Below are positions 42,657 through 52,048 of a stretch of DNA of 64,000 bases, in pieces (positions within the stretch are counted from its first letter, which is position 1; every line of letters begins with the position of its first letter). Made by a program: the position numbers and the translations under genes. Under the pieces are notes generated by a model that saw nothing but the letters and a program-made list of their open reading frames with translations, ran no database searches and was not told the DNA's origin. Source of the stretch: Allopusillimonas soli (lineage in GTDB: Bacteria; Pseudomonadota; Gammaproteobacteria; Burkholderiales; Burkholderiaceae_B); assembly GCF_004153445.1 (NCBI RefSeq), contig NZ_SDQC01000001.1:186001-250000 (forward strand), written 5' to 3'.

Positions 42657-43112
42657 TCATTCCCCCGTTCCACCTGCCCAGAAATCGGCTTTGGGAGGTG
42701 TGCGGTCCAGGGAAGACAGCACTTTAAGCACAATGGCCATGCCCGTGTTACCCGCCGGCACGCCCGCATAGACCGCAGTCTGCAGCAACACTTCCTTTAT
42801 TGTATCCAGATCCAGCGCGGCGGCGGCGGGATCGTCAGCAGGCGCCTGCAGTCCCGTGCGAATATGCAGCTCGAACTCTTCCCAACGGCCCATGGCCGCG
42901 GTGATGGCCAACACCATGATGCGGCGGGTGCGAGGCTCGAGCCCTGGCCGGCTCCAGATCCCGTCCCATGCGTAGCATGTGATCATGCGCTGGAACTCGA
43001 CGTTCAGCGTGTTGGCATTGCCGATCGAGCGCTCGACCCAGGCATCACCCAATACGTTGCGCCGGTTTGATATGCCACGCTGAAGCGCGGCTCTGGTGTT
43101 CGAGTCAGTCAT
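42657..43112 (-). CDS. pcaC: 4-carboxymuconolactone decarboxylase family protein
   Basis: The 151-residue protein is a carboxymuconolactone decarboxylase-family member (EFQRMITCYAWDGIWSRPGLEPRTRRIMVLAITAAMGRWEEFELHI ... EVLLQTAVYAGVPAGNTGM). PcaC converts gamma-carboxymuconolactone to beta-ketoadipate enol-lactone. It overlaps pcaB by ATGA and is the expected next step of protocatechuate degradation. The length is slightly above the 130-residue norm. Confidence 0.88.
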   Translation of the reverse strand: MTDSNTRAALQRGISNRRNVLGDAWVERSIGNANTLNVEFQRMITCYAWDGIWSRPGLEPRTRRIMVLAITAAMGRWEEFELHIRTGLQAPADDPAAAALDLDTIKEVLLQTAVYAGVPAGNTGMAIVLKVLSSLDRTPPKADFWAGGTGE

Positions 43113-44518
43113 GGTGTCATTTCCGGTTCAAGTCGTGTGTGGGAGGGCGCTTCCAATGTTTCCAGCAGCAAGGCGCAACATGCGGCCGAGCCGTCCACGG
43201 CCCGTTGCTGGTCTGTTGCCCGGGCCAATGCCGGCGCCACTGATTCCGCCTGCAGAGCACCGTAATGTGCTTCCACCCAATTTAACAGAAGGCCGGACAA
43301 GGGTACGCCCTGCGCAAGCGCCTGCGCGGCAAGCCCTTCAACAGCCTGCTGGGCGGGACCCTGGCCCGCCACAGGCGTAATGGCTTTCGCGCAGGCCTCC
43401 GAGAATACGACTTCATGAAGTGCATCCACATGCGCCTGCATGCGGACGGTATTGATGCGCAGACCCTCGGCAGCGCGCCGCAGCGCGGCGGCGGCACCAT
43501 GGACATGGCGCCACAATGGCGCCCACATCGTAAGCTCGGACTGCCACTCGCCCAGAGCCCGCTCGTGCGCCTGTGCCATGGCGCCGAGCAACGCGGCAGC
43601 CAAGCCCGGTACGGCCTGGGTCTGTGCGATAGCCTGCATGCAATACACCGGATTTCGCTTATGGGGCATCGCACTGGAAGTACGTCCACGCGTTGCCTCG
43701 GCCAATTCGCCAACCTCAAACTGAGACATCAGCGACCAATCCCGTGCCAGCTTCGCCATGCTTCCGGCGCATACCGCCGCCTCCATTCCCAGACGTATCC
43801 AGGCATCCCGCTGCGTATGCCAGCTGTACCCGCAAACCCATAAGCCCAATGCGCCGGCCAATCTCCGCTCCACGTCGGCAGCCTGTTTACCCAGTGCCGC
43901 CCGATTGCCCACGGCGCCACCCAGTTGCACGCACAAGGCCCGCGGCGCCAGCACGGCAAACTGATTGATGGAGCGGCGGAAGGCAGCAGCGGACTGCGCG
44001 CACTTCAACCCAAAGCTGGTAAGCTGGGCGGGCTGCATCAAGCTGCGCGCCAGCATGGGCGTGGCGGCATGATCGCGGGCAAGCGTACACAGCGCACGCT
44101 CCATGGCCTCCAGCTCCTCCAACAAGGCAGACAGCGCGGCTTTGGTCAGCAAGGCGTGGGCGGTATCGACGGCATCCTGCGTCGTTGCACCCCAGTGCAG
44201 ATAAGGCAGCGCCTCAGGAGCATGCAGCGCCAGATAAGCCTTGAGCGGATCAACCAGGCCAATACCCAATGCGCCGGTGCGCCGCGAACACTCAATGAAT
44301 TCGGCTCTATCCATCTCCACGGCGGCGCAGGCGCCGGAGATGGCCGCTGCCGCCGTCGGGGGGATCAGGCCGGCGCCAGCCTGAGCGTCAGCCAGTCCAG
44401 CCTCAAAGCGCAATAGCGCCTCCAGCCATTGCCGGTCCGTGAACAGCGCTGTGTCGCCAGCGGGGTTGAGACTTGCATCAATAAGAGAAACCATTGCAGC
44501 AGGCCCTGCCTCGCTCAT
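43109..44518 (-). CDS. pcaB: 3-carboxy-cis,cis-muconate cycloisomerase
   Basis: The 469-residue protein belongs to the fumarase/aspartase superfamily, with the signature TSSAMPHKRNPVYC near the C-terminal third and the HWGATTQDAVDTA segment. PcaB turns 3-carboxymuconate into gamma-carboxymuconolactone. It overlaps the Bug gene upstream and pcaC downstream by ATGA. pcaD and the pcaGH ring-cleavage genes are not in this window. Confidence 0.9.
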   Translation of the reverse strand: MSEAGPAAMVSLIDASLNPAGDTALFTDRQWLEALLRFEAGLADAQAGAGLIPPTAAAAISGACAAVEMDRAEFIECSRRTGALGIGLVDPLKAYLALHAPEALPYLHWGATTQDAVDTAHALLTKAALSALLEELEAMERALCTLARDHAATPMLARSLMQPAQLTSFGLKCAQSAAAFRRSINQFAVLAPRALCVQLGGAVGNRAALGKQAADVERRLAGALGLWVCGYSWHTQRDAWIRLGMEAAVCAGSMAKLARDWSLMSQFEVGELAEATRGRTSSAMPHKRNPVYCMQAIAQTQAVPGLAAALLGAMAQAHERALGEWQSELTMWAPLWRHVHGAAAALRRAAEGLRINTVRMQAHVDALHEVVFSEACAKAITPVAGQGPAQQAVEGLAAQALAQGVPLSGLLLNWVEAHYGALQAESVAPALARATDQQRAVDGSAACCALLLETLEAPSHTRLEPEMTP

Positions 44519-45513
44519 ACAGCAATGCCGGCAGCCTTCACCACCTCACCCCATTTACGGCTTTCCTCTTGTATCCTGCGGCCGTAGTCGGCAGACCCAC
44601 CCAGCATGGGCTCGGCGCCCTCGACCACCAGCCTGGACTGAAAATCGGACGTGGCAGCAACCTTCAGTATTTTTCGCTCAAGCTCCGCAACCACATCCGC
44701 CGGCATGGATTTCGGAGCGAGAATGCCATATGTCAGCGTGCTTTCGAACCCCTTGAGTTCCCGCACGCCGGATTCACCCATGGTAGGAACGTCAGCCAAT
44801 AAATTCATGCGCTTTGGACTTGTCACAGCAAGGGCGCGCAGCTTCCCGCCCTTGATCATGGCCATGGCGGCGGGGATGACGCTGAAACAAAAATCCACCT
44901 GCCCTCCAGCGACATCGGCCAGGGCAGGGGCGGTTCCCTTGTAGGGAACGTGTACCGCTTTGGCGCCCAGTGTCTGGAGGAACATCTCGCCGGTGAGGTG
45001 GCCGCCGGTGCCTGTGCCGCTGGAAGCAAAATCCATATCGGATCCCTCCTTGCGCAACGCATCGGCCAGCTGCTGCACACTCTGTATGGGAGAGTCGGCC
45101 GGCACAACCAACAGAAGAGCTGAAGAGGCAAACATGGCCACAGGCTGCAGGTCCGTGGACGCATTGAATTTCAAGTTCTGGTATAGCACGGGATTGATCG
45201 ACACCGTGCCTGTATGTCCCAGGAGAAATGTGTTGCTCTGGGCCGAGGCGCGCACCACTTGTTCAGTGCCCAGATTTCCGCCGGCGCCCGGCTTGTTTTC
45301 AACAATCACATCCTCCTTGAACATCTCGCTCAGGCCGTGCGCCATCTGGCGGCCCAGAACATCATTGCCGCCGCCGGGCGCAAAGGGCACGATAATACGC
45401 ATGACGGGACTGCCGCGCTGCGCCCAGGCAGGAGCCATCGACGCTGCAGTCAGACCAAGGGCGGCGGCCAGCACACGGCGGCGGGATGCAAGCTTTACGG
45501 CGGGACGGTTCAT
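44515..45513 (-). CDS. Bug/TctC-family periplasmic binding protein of the pca cluster
   Basis: The 332-residue protein has an Arg-rich signal peptide (SRRRVLAAALGLTAASMAPAWAQ) and Bug motifs (IIVPFAPGGGNDVLGRQ, VENKPGAGGNLGTEQV, VPYKGTAPALADVAGG). It is transcribed with pcaB and pcaC and divergently from LysR, so it probably binds an aromatic or dicarboxylic substrate of the pathway. No TctAB transporter genes are adjacent. Confidence 0.9.
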   Translation of the reverse strand: MNRPAVKLASRRRVLAAALGLTAASMAPAWAQRGSPVMRIIVPFAPGGGNDVLGRQMAHGLSEMFKEDVIVENKPGAGGNLGTEQVVRASAQSNTFLLGHTGTVSINPVLYQNLKFNASTDLQPVAMFASSALLLVVPADSPIQSVQQLADALRKEGSDMDFASSGTGTGGHLTGEMFLQTLGAKAVHVPYKGTAPALADVAGGQVDFCFSVIPAAMAMIKGGKLRALAVTSPKRMNLLADVPTMGESGVRELKGFESTLTYGILAPKSMPADVVAELERKILKVAATSDFQSRLVVEGAEPMLGGSADYGRRIQEESRKWGEVVKAAGIAV

Positions 45514-45626
45514 CGTATCTCCTCTGCACTGATATGGATTCTTGAATTGATTCCCTTATTTTCGTCCAGCATGGCCATGGCAATACACTATGTGCAGCTT
45601 TCATCACACAAAAGAAAATACAGGCA

Positions 45627-46523
45627 ATGGACATACGCTATCTGAGCAATTTTCTGAGAGTCGTAGCCGCGGGCTCCATGTCCGAGGCAGCACGGCAATT
45701 GGATCTGAGCCCCGCCGCCATTGCTCAGCAGATGCGGGCGCTGGAGCGTGAGCTGGGGACGGCCCTGCTGCTGCGGCAAGGACGCAGCGTACGACCCACC
45801 GCTGCAGGAGAGCGTCTATTCGAACGTGGGCGCGCACTGGTGCAGGACGCCGAGGCGCTTCGGGACTGGACGATCACAGAGGAAAACGAAGGCGAGCTGC
45901 GCCTGGGTACTGTGAACACAGCGCTTCATGGCTTCCTGCCCGATATCCTGCAGGCCTTCACGCTGCGCCATCCAAGCGTAAAAATCGCATTGCGCATCGG
46001 CATCACCCCCGATCTGTACACTGCGCTGGTACAGTCCGAACTCGATGCGGCACTGTGCTTGAAGCTGTCGTTCGACCTGCCCAAGACTGTGAGTTGGACC
46101 CCACTGCATCAAGAACCCCTGGTCGTGCTCACCCACAAGCGCGATGCGCGACGTGATCCACTGGAGTTACTGCGGAATGGTCCCTTGGTGCGCTACGATC
46201 GCGAGCTCGCCGGTGGCAAACTCGCTGACCGCTATCTACAGGCACACGGCATACAGCCCAACGAGCGCTTCGAGCTCAATTCAGTCATGGCGATCGCCTT
46301 GCTGGTGGAGCGCGGACTCGGTGTGGCGTTGGTGCCGGACATAGGCCAAGGTCTGGCCAGCGGCGATCTGTGCAAACTTCCGGTGCCGCCTGTGCCCCGG
46401 CAAAGCGAAAGCCTGGCTCCACCACCCCGCGAACTCGGCATACTGTGGCGCAATCGCTCCCCGCGCGTACGCTGGGTGCGCACCTTGATGCAATGCGCGC
46501 AAGATGTGCTCGCGGCGCCGTGA
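45627..46523 (+). CDS. LysR-family regulator of the pca/Bug cluster
   Basis: The 298-residue protein begins MDIRYLSNFLRVVAAGSMSEAARQLDLSPAAIAQQMRALERELG-like (shown here in short: HTH at ~20-42) and has a LysR effector domain. It is divergent from the Bug-pcaB-pcaC transcript with 113 bases between starts. It probably activates that transcript with a pathway intermediate as inducer, as PcaQ-type regulators do. Inference is from position. Confidence 0.9.
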   Translation: MDIRYLSNFLRVVAAGSMSEAARQLDLSPAAIAQQMRALERELGTALLLRQGRSVRPTAAGERLFERGRALVQDAEALRDWTITEENEGELRLGTVNTALHGFLPDILQAFTLRHPSVKIALRIGITPDLYTALVQSELDAALCLKLSFDLPKTVSWTPLHQEPLVVLTHKRDARRDPLELLRNGPLVRYDRELAGGKLADRYLQAHGIQPNERFELNSVMAIALLVERGLGVALVPDIGQGLASGDLCKLPVPPVPRQSESLAPPPRELGILWRNRSPRVRWVRTLMQCAQDVLAAP

Positions 46524-46598
46524 CGGCACACCTGATGCCCTGGAAACTCCATCAAGGCCGAGCACAATCCTATACCCGGCAAGATTGAAACATAGCCA

Positions 46599-47024
46599 TT
46601 ATTTGGCGAAAAGCTGGCTCATGTCCTTGAAAGCCTTGAACTCCAGTGCATTTCCACAGGGATCCAGGAGAAACATCGTTGCCTGCTCACCGACTTGCCC
46701 CTGAAAGCGGACATACGGCTCAATAACAAACTGAGTACCGAAGGATTTCAAGCGAGCAGCCAGCGCTTCCCATTGTGCCCACGCCAAGACAATGCCGAAG
46801 TGCGGCACCGGGACATCATGGCCATCCACCGGATTTGTGTGGGCGTTCTCCTGGGCCGCGGTCCTGGGATGCTCGTGTATCACAAGCTGATGGCCGTAGA
46901 AATTGAAATCCACCCATTGTGTGCTGGAGCGGCCCTCTTCGAGCCCGAACACTTCGCCGTAGAAGCGGCGCGCAGCAGGCAGGTCGTGAACGGGAATGGC
47001 CAGGTGGAAAGGAGACAGATTCAT
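46599..47024 (-). CDS. VOC-superfamily (glyoxalase/dioxygenase fold) protein
   Basis: With ATG 47024 the protein has 141 residues, one VOC fold with paired beta-alpha units: [26 protein letters not shown] and [15 protein letters not shown]. Metal ligands typical of the fold are His in FHLAI and Glu in LEFK. Its substrate is unknown. It is transcribed divergently from a LysR gene with a 104-base A/T-rich gap, and that regulator probably controls it. Confidence 0.87.
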   Translation of the reverse strand: MNLSPFHLAIPVHDLPAARRFYGEVFGLEEGRSSTQWVDFNFYGHQLVIHEHPRTAAQENAHTNPVDGHDVPVPHFGIVLAWAQWEALAARLKSFGTQFVIEPYVRFQGQVGEQATMFLLDPCGNALEFKAFKDMSQLFAK

Positions 47025-47128
47025 CGGGATTCCATGTCGAAGTTCAGAGATATTCTCAGGATTGTAAGCTCGGGAAATGGAAAATAAAATCAATATATAT
47101 TTTCACAATTAACAATGGAAATTGATGA

Positions 47129-48040
47129 ATGATCCGCGAACTGAATACGCTTATCGCTGTGGCTCGCGAGGGCACATTCGCCGCTGCCGGTCACAAGACG
47201 GGCTTGACCCAGGCCGCTGTCAGCGCCCAGATGCGGCGACTGGAGAATGAACTGGGCTTCACCTTGTTTGATCGCATCGGGCGCGCAGCGCGACTTAATG
47301 AAACGGGGCGTCAGGTACTGGCACAGGCACAAGAGCTGATTCAGATGTATAACAATCTGGGAGCCTCGCCGGTCGGCTCGCCGTCAGGCAAGCTGATCAA
47401 TATTGGCGCCATTGCGTCGTTGCAGCGCACGCTTTTGCCGGATGCGCTGGCAAAGTTTCACCAACAATGCCCCGGCTGCCGTACTCGCATCATGCCAGGT
47501 TTGTCCGTCGCGCTGGTCAACCTCGTGGATGCTGGCGAACTCGACATGGCCGCCGTGATACGCCCCCCTTTCGCGCTGCAAGGTGACCTGCGCTGGACGC
47601 CCCTGGCACACGAACCATTCCGGCTTATCGTTCCACGCAAAGTGTGCGGCAGCGACTGGGCCCGGTTGCTGTCCAACCAGCCATTCATCCGCTACGATCG
47701 CTCGTCGTTTGGCGGCCGGCAAGTGGATCGATTTCTTCGAGACATGCACATCAAACCCCGGGAAGTATGCGAAGCAGACGAGCTGGAGGCTATCGTGAGG
47801 CTTGTTGCCAATGGCGTGGGCGTGGCGCTTGCGCCTCAAACTGCCATACATAGACGCTGGCCCGCGGCTTTGCGTGCCATCGATCTTGGCGACCATACCT
47901 TTCATCGGGACGTTGGCCTCGTCCATCGTCCCGATGAGCATTTGAATGATTCTGTAAAGTTGCTCACACAGATTATCAGCGCAGTGTCACAACGCGAACC
48001 GGCCCCAAGAGAAAATAATCGCATGCGTCACCCTTCATGA
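47129..48040 (+). CDS. LysR-family transcriptional regulator
   Basis: The 303-residue protein has an N-terminal HTH (FAAAGHKTGLTQAAVSAQMRRLENELG, ~17-41) and an effector-binding domain. It is divergent from the VOC gene and is likely to act on it. The last ~15 residues are hydrophilic and unconserved. Confidence 0.9.
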   Translation: MIRELNTLIAVAREGTFAAAGHKTGLTQAAVSAQMRRLENELGFTLFDRIGRAARLNETGRQVLAQAQELIQMYNNLGASPVGSPSGKLINIGAIASLQRTLLPDALAKFHQQCPGCRTRIMPGLSVALVNLVDAGELDMAAVIRPPFALQGDLRWTPLAHEPFRLIVPRKVCGSDWARLLSNQPFIRYDRSSFGGRQVDRFLRDMHIKPREVCEADELEAIVRLVANGVGVALAPQTAIHRRWPAALRAIDLGDHTFHRDVGLVHRPDEHLNDSVKLLTQIISAVSQREPAPRENNRMRHPS

Positions 48041-48088
48041 CCAAGCCTAGCCACCGCCTGCCCAGACCGTTGAGACAGCGCCATCCGA

Positions 48089-48319
48089 CTATGCCCGGGA
48101 CACAATACGGTCGGCTTCCTGCTCGCTGGATATGCAGTGCCCTGAGGGCAACCATATCAGGTCTCTCTTGACAGTCACTCCCTTGACGGTTTTCATGACA
48201 TATCCATGAAAAACAATCTGCCCGTCCGTGGATTCTTGCCGCGACCTCAGGAATGCAACACTTCCCGAGGCAGTCAGATACAGATCAATATGTGTGATGA
48301 TGGGAGGTCTTGTATTCAT
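48089..48319 (-). CDS. Small hypothetical protein
   Basis: The 76-residue ORF has a balanced composition with a beta-rich pattern (ITHIDLYLTASGSVAFLRSR; VFHGYVMKTVKGVTVKRDLIWLP). No domain was recognised and its SD is weak. It converges with the LysR gene. It is reported because no overlapping gene competes for the region. Confidence 0.45.
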   Translation of the reverse strand: MNTRPPIITHIDLYLTASGSVAFLRSRQESTDGQIVFHGYVMKTVKGVTVKRDLIWLPSGHCISSEQEADRIVSRA

Positions 48320-48638
48320 GATTTCTTGTTGACGCTTGCCCTAAGAAAATTCACCGCTTGCCGTGGAATCATTGTTCAGTGCAGTATGGGAAAAGTCCAC
48401 AAAAAACAGTGATTTGTGCAAAAAAGACGCAATGCCGACATCGGGTGATTACCACCGGGGAATGCAAAGTAGTCGCGATGCCCAGAATAGGTCGCGAAAT
48501 AGCCATGCCGCAGGGACTGCAATCCGGCCGGCCCCCGTCGGACTACGGCATGGATGATGATGGAGCACTCGCCGATTCAGCCGTCGGCGTGCGGCTAGAA
48601 ATATTGAAGCTCGCTACAGGCAAGCTACTGGCTGCGTG
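48320..48638. other. 319-base gap without a supported gene
   Basis: A plus-strand ORF of ~96 codons covers part of this gap, but it has no good SD and no recognisable motif, and its composition is unlike neighbouring genes. No RNA gene or clear hairpin was seen. Confidence 0.5.
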
Positions 48639-48860
48639 TCATCTGTGATCGGGCTGGGCGCCCAGATGCTGGACAATCTCTTCATTCAGTGCGAGGGATT
48701 TGGTTCGTGCATCAAACCACTGCTCACGTGCGCGCAAGCCCTGCGCAAAGTCTCCCGCGCGCTCTACCTCTTTCAGTGCCTTAAACAATGATGCTTCCTG
48801 GGCCTTGAGAACCTCAAAATCCTGCAAGGCCTGCTCCAGCCAGCTCCTCCATCGATCCAT
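48639..48860 (-). CDS. Small helical hypothetical protein
   Basis: The 73-residue ORF begins at ATG 48860 with GGAGACGAG just upstream, a good SD. The sequence is highly helical and charged (WLEQALQDFEVLKAQEASLFKALKE) and could form a coiled coil. No family was recognised. It lies alone between the gap and the membrane-protein gene. Confidence 0.55.
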   Translation of the reverse strand: MDRWRSWLEQALQDFEVLKAQEASLFKALKEVERAGDFAQGLRAREQWFDARTKSLALNEEIVQHLGAQPDHR

Positions 48861-48971
48861 CTCGTCTCCAGAACTCTTGCTTTTATTTTGTGGAGAAAAT
48901 GATATGCCCTGACAGGAAATAATACAAACGAGGGTCAGGGCATATTCGTCAAGACGAGTGCCACATTGACG

Positions 48972-50201
48972 CTAAGAATGGTCCTTATTGCTATTCACCC
49001 ATTTCTGGAGCAACTGGTGTGCAGTCTCACGCCCACCCAAACCGAATGCTATGGCGCAAGCCACGGCAGCGGATCCCAAAATCAGACCAAATGCAAGGTG
49101 CACAATTTCATTGGCCAACCCCATGAACCGCAATCCCATGGCAACAGCCAACGCGATGATGGCGTACTTCAATATGGAGGGCAAACCATTCTCGCCAACC
49201 GCGTCTCCAATCAATCGTGCGACCAAGCGGGCCATGACGACACCCACAATCACAATTACACTACCGAACACCACGTGCCCGCCCAATTCTGTTGCCTGGC
49301 CAAGCATCACGGCAACAATTTCAAAATCAAGGAGGCTGGCGGCTTCTATGGCGGCGAAAAGCATGATGGCAACCAGAACAAGCCAACCTGCAATACGCGA
49401 GGGGCTCACATTTGCCGAGACATTGCGTCCGATGCTCGTCAGCGCCCTATCGAGCCCCAAAGTCATCAGTAATTGCTCAAGCAAGGCGCGAACCCACTGT
49501 GCAATGAAATACGCAATGAACAGCAGCAAAGCGGCGGCAATAATTCTAGGAATGGCATCCAGCACTGTTTGCAGAACCAGCACCGTGGGCTCGACTATCG
49601 AGGAAATGCCCAACGTCTGCAGCGCGGCAATAGCCACCGGAATAACGATGACAGCAAATACGATGGCGCCAACTGTTCGCGCCAACGCGGGGCAACCTTT
49701 AGCGGTATTTTGAGCTACTGCAGCGGCATTATCATCCTGGAAGCTATTGGACTGGCCGAGTTTTGCACACCACTTTTGGACGTTGATGGCGCCCAAGGCT
49801 GTCTCCACAATGGTCCTGACAATCTTGGCGATCAGGATGCCCACGAACAGGATAATGGCGGCGCCAACAATTCTTGGGAGGTACGTCATCACCTCGCCAG
49901 TCAAAGCCGTAATAGGATCCAGCGCTTGGGTTAGTCCCAGAGGCTGAACAGCAACCAATAACCCTATCAGCCACACCAGCCAATATCCCAGGGTGCCGAT
50001 GGAGAGGGACAGATTCTGTTTGTGATCCAGCGACCCTTTTGAGAGGAAGGTGAGCCTGTCCATGCATTTGACGAGCCCCCATCGAACGGCCTTTGCGATG
50101 AAATACGTAATCACCAGAATAATGATCACGCCAAGCAACTTCGGCCCCCAAACGGCGAATTGATTACCCAGATATTCGATTTGTCCATTGCCTTCAAACA
50201 T
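48972..50201 (-). CDS. CmpX-like mechanosensitive-channel-related membrane protein (TM_helix repeats)
   Basis: The 409-residue protein has many helices in repeated units (GVIIILVITYFIAKAVRW; IVGAAIILFVGILIAKIVRT; IIAAALLLFIAYFIAQWVRA), the conserved TM_helix motif of the CmpX/MscS-related family, with GRETAHQLLQKW at the C-terminus. P. aeruginosa CmpX affects envelope stress and sigma factor SigX. A direct MscS-like pore domain was not identified, so a channel role is inferred. Confidence 0.8.
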   Translation of the reverse strand: MFEGNGQIEYLGNQFAVWGPKLLGVIIILVITYFIAKAVRWGLVKCMDRLTFLSKGSLDHKQNLSLSIGTLGYWLVWLIGLLVAVQPLGLTQALDPITALTGEVMTYLPRIVGAAIILFVGILIAKIVRTIVETALGAINVQKWCAKLGQSNSFQDDNAAAVAQNTAKGCPALARTVGAIVFAVIVIPVAIAALQTLGISSIVEPTVLVLQTVLDAIPRIIAAALLLFIAYFIAQWVRALLEQLLMTLGLDRALTSIGRNVSANVSPSRIAGWLVLVAIMLFAAIEAASLLDFEIVAVMLGQATELGGHVVFGSVIVIVGVVMARLVARLIGDAVGENGLPSILKYAIIALAVAMGLRFMGLANEIVHLAFGLILGSAAVACAIAFGLGGRETAHQLLQKWVNSNKDHS

Positions 50202-50603
50202 ATGGCTCTTCCCCTCTGTATAAGTGACGTAGCGTGTCGCGTCCGCCAGCTACTTGCACGTTAATTTCACTACATATCATTGCAATAAGAACAATTTCTA
50301 CACGACTTATCTGCCAATTACAAGGCTTGCGAGTGGTCAAATACAAAATGACATGTGCAGCGACAGATGGAATCATGAAAACTTGCGCGTGCGGGCCTCC
50401 AGCAACGCGACATCACCGATCCCGCAGTTGCTGGTGCGCCAATCGTGGCCACCGGCTCATCCGCCTGCGCGATGGCATTCACACCATTGAACCGGACATT
50501 TCTATTTTGCACAGAGGGGGTGCGGACATTCTCACGTTGCGCCAACACGATAGCTGCCGGGCGTTCGCACACAGCCCAAAAATATGTTAAATTGCCGGTC
50601 TTT

Positions 50604-50680
50604 GGCGCATTAGCTCAGCCGGTTAGAGCGACGGAATCATAATCCGCAGGTCCCCTGTTCGAATCAGGGATGCGCCACCA
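50604..50680 (+). tRNA. tRNA-Met (elongator, anticodon CAT)
   Basis: A complete 77-nt cloverleaf starts GGCGCATTAGC and ends GATGCGCCACCA, with CCA encoded. The acceptor stem GGCGCAT/ATGCGCC pairs perfectly. The anticodon loop AATCATAA gives CAT. The first acceptor pair G-C and the stem sequence fit elongator methionine rather than initiator. It is followed by accessory DNA and a degenerate copy of its 3' end at 53.9 kb. Confidence 0.95.
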
Positions 50681-50709
50681 AAGATTTCTAAGCAATATCA
50701 AGCGCTTAC

Positions 50710-50734
50710 GCCACTCTGACCAGTGGCTTTTTTT
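50710..50734 (+). terminator. Terminator after tRNA-Met
   Basis: GCCACT (50710-50715) pairs with AGTGGC (50722-50727) and is followed by seven T. It lies 29 bases after the tRNA and forms the left edge of the transposase fragment. Confidence 0.85.
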
Positions 50735-51165
50735 CTGCCATCTCGGTGGGTATTGACCAAAATTGACCGTCTCCGCAGGCTCTACCCCACCGCTTCAAGT
50801 AGCCGCGCAGGCTCGCTTCCGAGCGGCCCAGCACCACATCGAACACCTTGTGGTGCCTCAAGTCAACCAGGGTGGTGGCGTAGCCCTTCTTGCGGCTGAA
50901 GACATGCTCGTCAATGCCCAGCACCTGCGGACAACTTCGGCCAGAGAGCTCCGAGACCCGTTGCCCGATAAAGGACTGGTACCAGCGCTCGACGGTGGCG
51001 CTGCCGATCCGGTGCGTGCGCGTCAGTTGGCGCTGGCTCACGCCGCCATCGTGGGCCTCGAAGACCTCCAGCCGATAGGCCTCGGTGGCCCGGCGCCGTG
51101 GCCGGATGCCCGCAAAGCGATGGCGAAAATATCGATTGCAGTCGGTGCAGTGGTACTTGGGCACC
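50727..51165 (+). repeat. 439-bp direct repeat, copy 1 (ISL3-derived)
   Basis: The sequence is almost identical to 51454-51893, offset by 727-728 bases, from a CTTTTTTTCTGCC block to GGGCACC. It contains the DDE-start and HTH parts of the transposase. The break points are the same on the left but copy 1 continues into an intact N-terminus on the right. Confidence 0.85.
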
Positions 51166-51385
51166 GCCAGGTGCAACACCATCAACTGGTTGCCCTGGCG
51201 GGTGTGCTTGAGCGTGCGCTGATGCGTCGCTTTAATCCGTACCGCCTCTTGCTGGCAATGGATGCACGCCAAGCGCTTGGTTGGCCTGGCCCAGACATGA
51301 ATCTCCCGGCCTCGCTCGAACCGTTCAATCACAACATCGCGGATTCCTAAGATAAAATCGACTGGGGACATCGGCATTCCTTCCA

Positions 51386-52039
51386 TTAGACGTGTTTCTT
51401 CGCAAAAACAAGTTTAATGAATGCTGATCGTCCCCCTTTTATGATGAAGAGCCCTTTTTTTCTGCCATCTCGGTGGGTATTGACCAAAAATTGACCGTCT
51501 CCGCAGGCTCTACCCCACCGCTTCAAATAGCCGCGCAGGCTCGCTTCCGAGCGGCCCAGCACCACATCGAACACCTTGTGGTGCCTCAAGTCGACCAGGG
51601 TGGTGGCGTAGCCCTTCTTGCGGCTGAAGAAATGCTCGTCAATGCCCAGCACCTGCGGACAACTTCGGCCAGAGAGCTCCGAGACCCGCTGCCCGATAAA
51701 GGACTGGTACCAGCGCTCGACGGTGGCGCTGCCGATCCAGTGCGTGCGCGTCAGTTGACGCTGGCTCACGCCCCCATCGTGGGCCTCGAAGACCTCCAGC
51801 CGATAGGCCTCGGTGGCCCGGCGCCGGGGCCGGATGCCCGCAAAGCGGTGGCGAAAATACCGATTGCAATCGGTGCAGTGGTACTTGGGCACCATTTCAA
51901 TCACTCCATTGCTGAAGGCATACGCCAATGTAAGTACGAGTGTAAATACCTTCTTGCTATCGAACAAGATGATGATTTTGCAGGTCATTACTGCATCTGA
52001 CGCATTAATGTATGTACTAGCGATTTCACAGATGCGCAC
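51386..52039 (-). pseudogene. Truncated ISL3-family transposase (copy 2)
   Basis: Only 51454-51893 is transposase-derived (VPKYHCTDCNRYFRHRF to GDGQF). The N-terminal ~49 codons of the ORF are unrelated sequence fused upstream and the C-terminal ~24 codons are unrelated. It is a broken fragment, nearly identical to copy 1 except for scattered changes and one A in a homopolymer (51490 region) that shifts the reading frame relative to copy 1. Confidence 0.8.
51454..51893 (+). repeat. 440-bp direct repeat, copy 2 (ISL3-derived)
   Basis: This is the counterpart of 50727-51165, with one extra A in the AAAAA run before TTGACCG. Beyond 51893 the sequence (ATTTCAATCACTCC) is unrelated to the transposase. 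Confidence 0.85.
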
Positions 52040-52048
52040 GCTGGACGA

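Larger units (their letters stand above)
50706..51386 (-). pseudogene. Truncated ISL3-family transposase (copy 1)
   Basis: The 226-codon ORF keeps the N-terminal half of an ISL3-type transposase: the zinc-finger region (RLACIHCQQEAVRI ... VPKYHCTDCNRYFRHRF), the HTH (SQRQLTRTHRIGSATVERWY) and the start of the DDE domain (LGIDEHVFSRKKGYATTLVD). It breaks at GDGQF and runs into the tRNA terminator, so the rest of the DDE domain is missing. Intact ISL3 transposases are ~400 residues. It shares a ~440-bp direct repeat with copy 2. Confidence 0.85.

Noticed and set aside
48358-48648. Plus-strand ORF of 96 codons in the hypothetical-gene region
   Set aside because: No SD, no recognisable motif and poor codon use; reported instead as a gap.
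51386-52039. Intact transposase in copy 2
   Set aside because: Only the central ~147 codons are transposase; both ends are unrelated sequence, so it cannot be functional.
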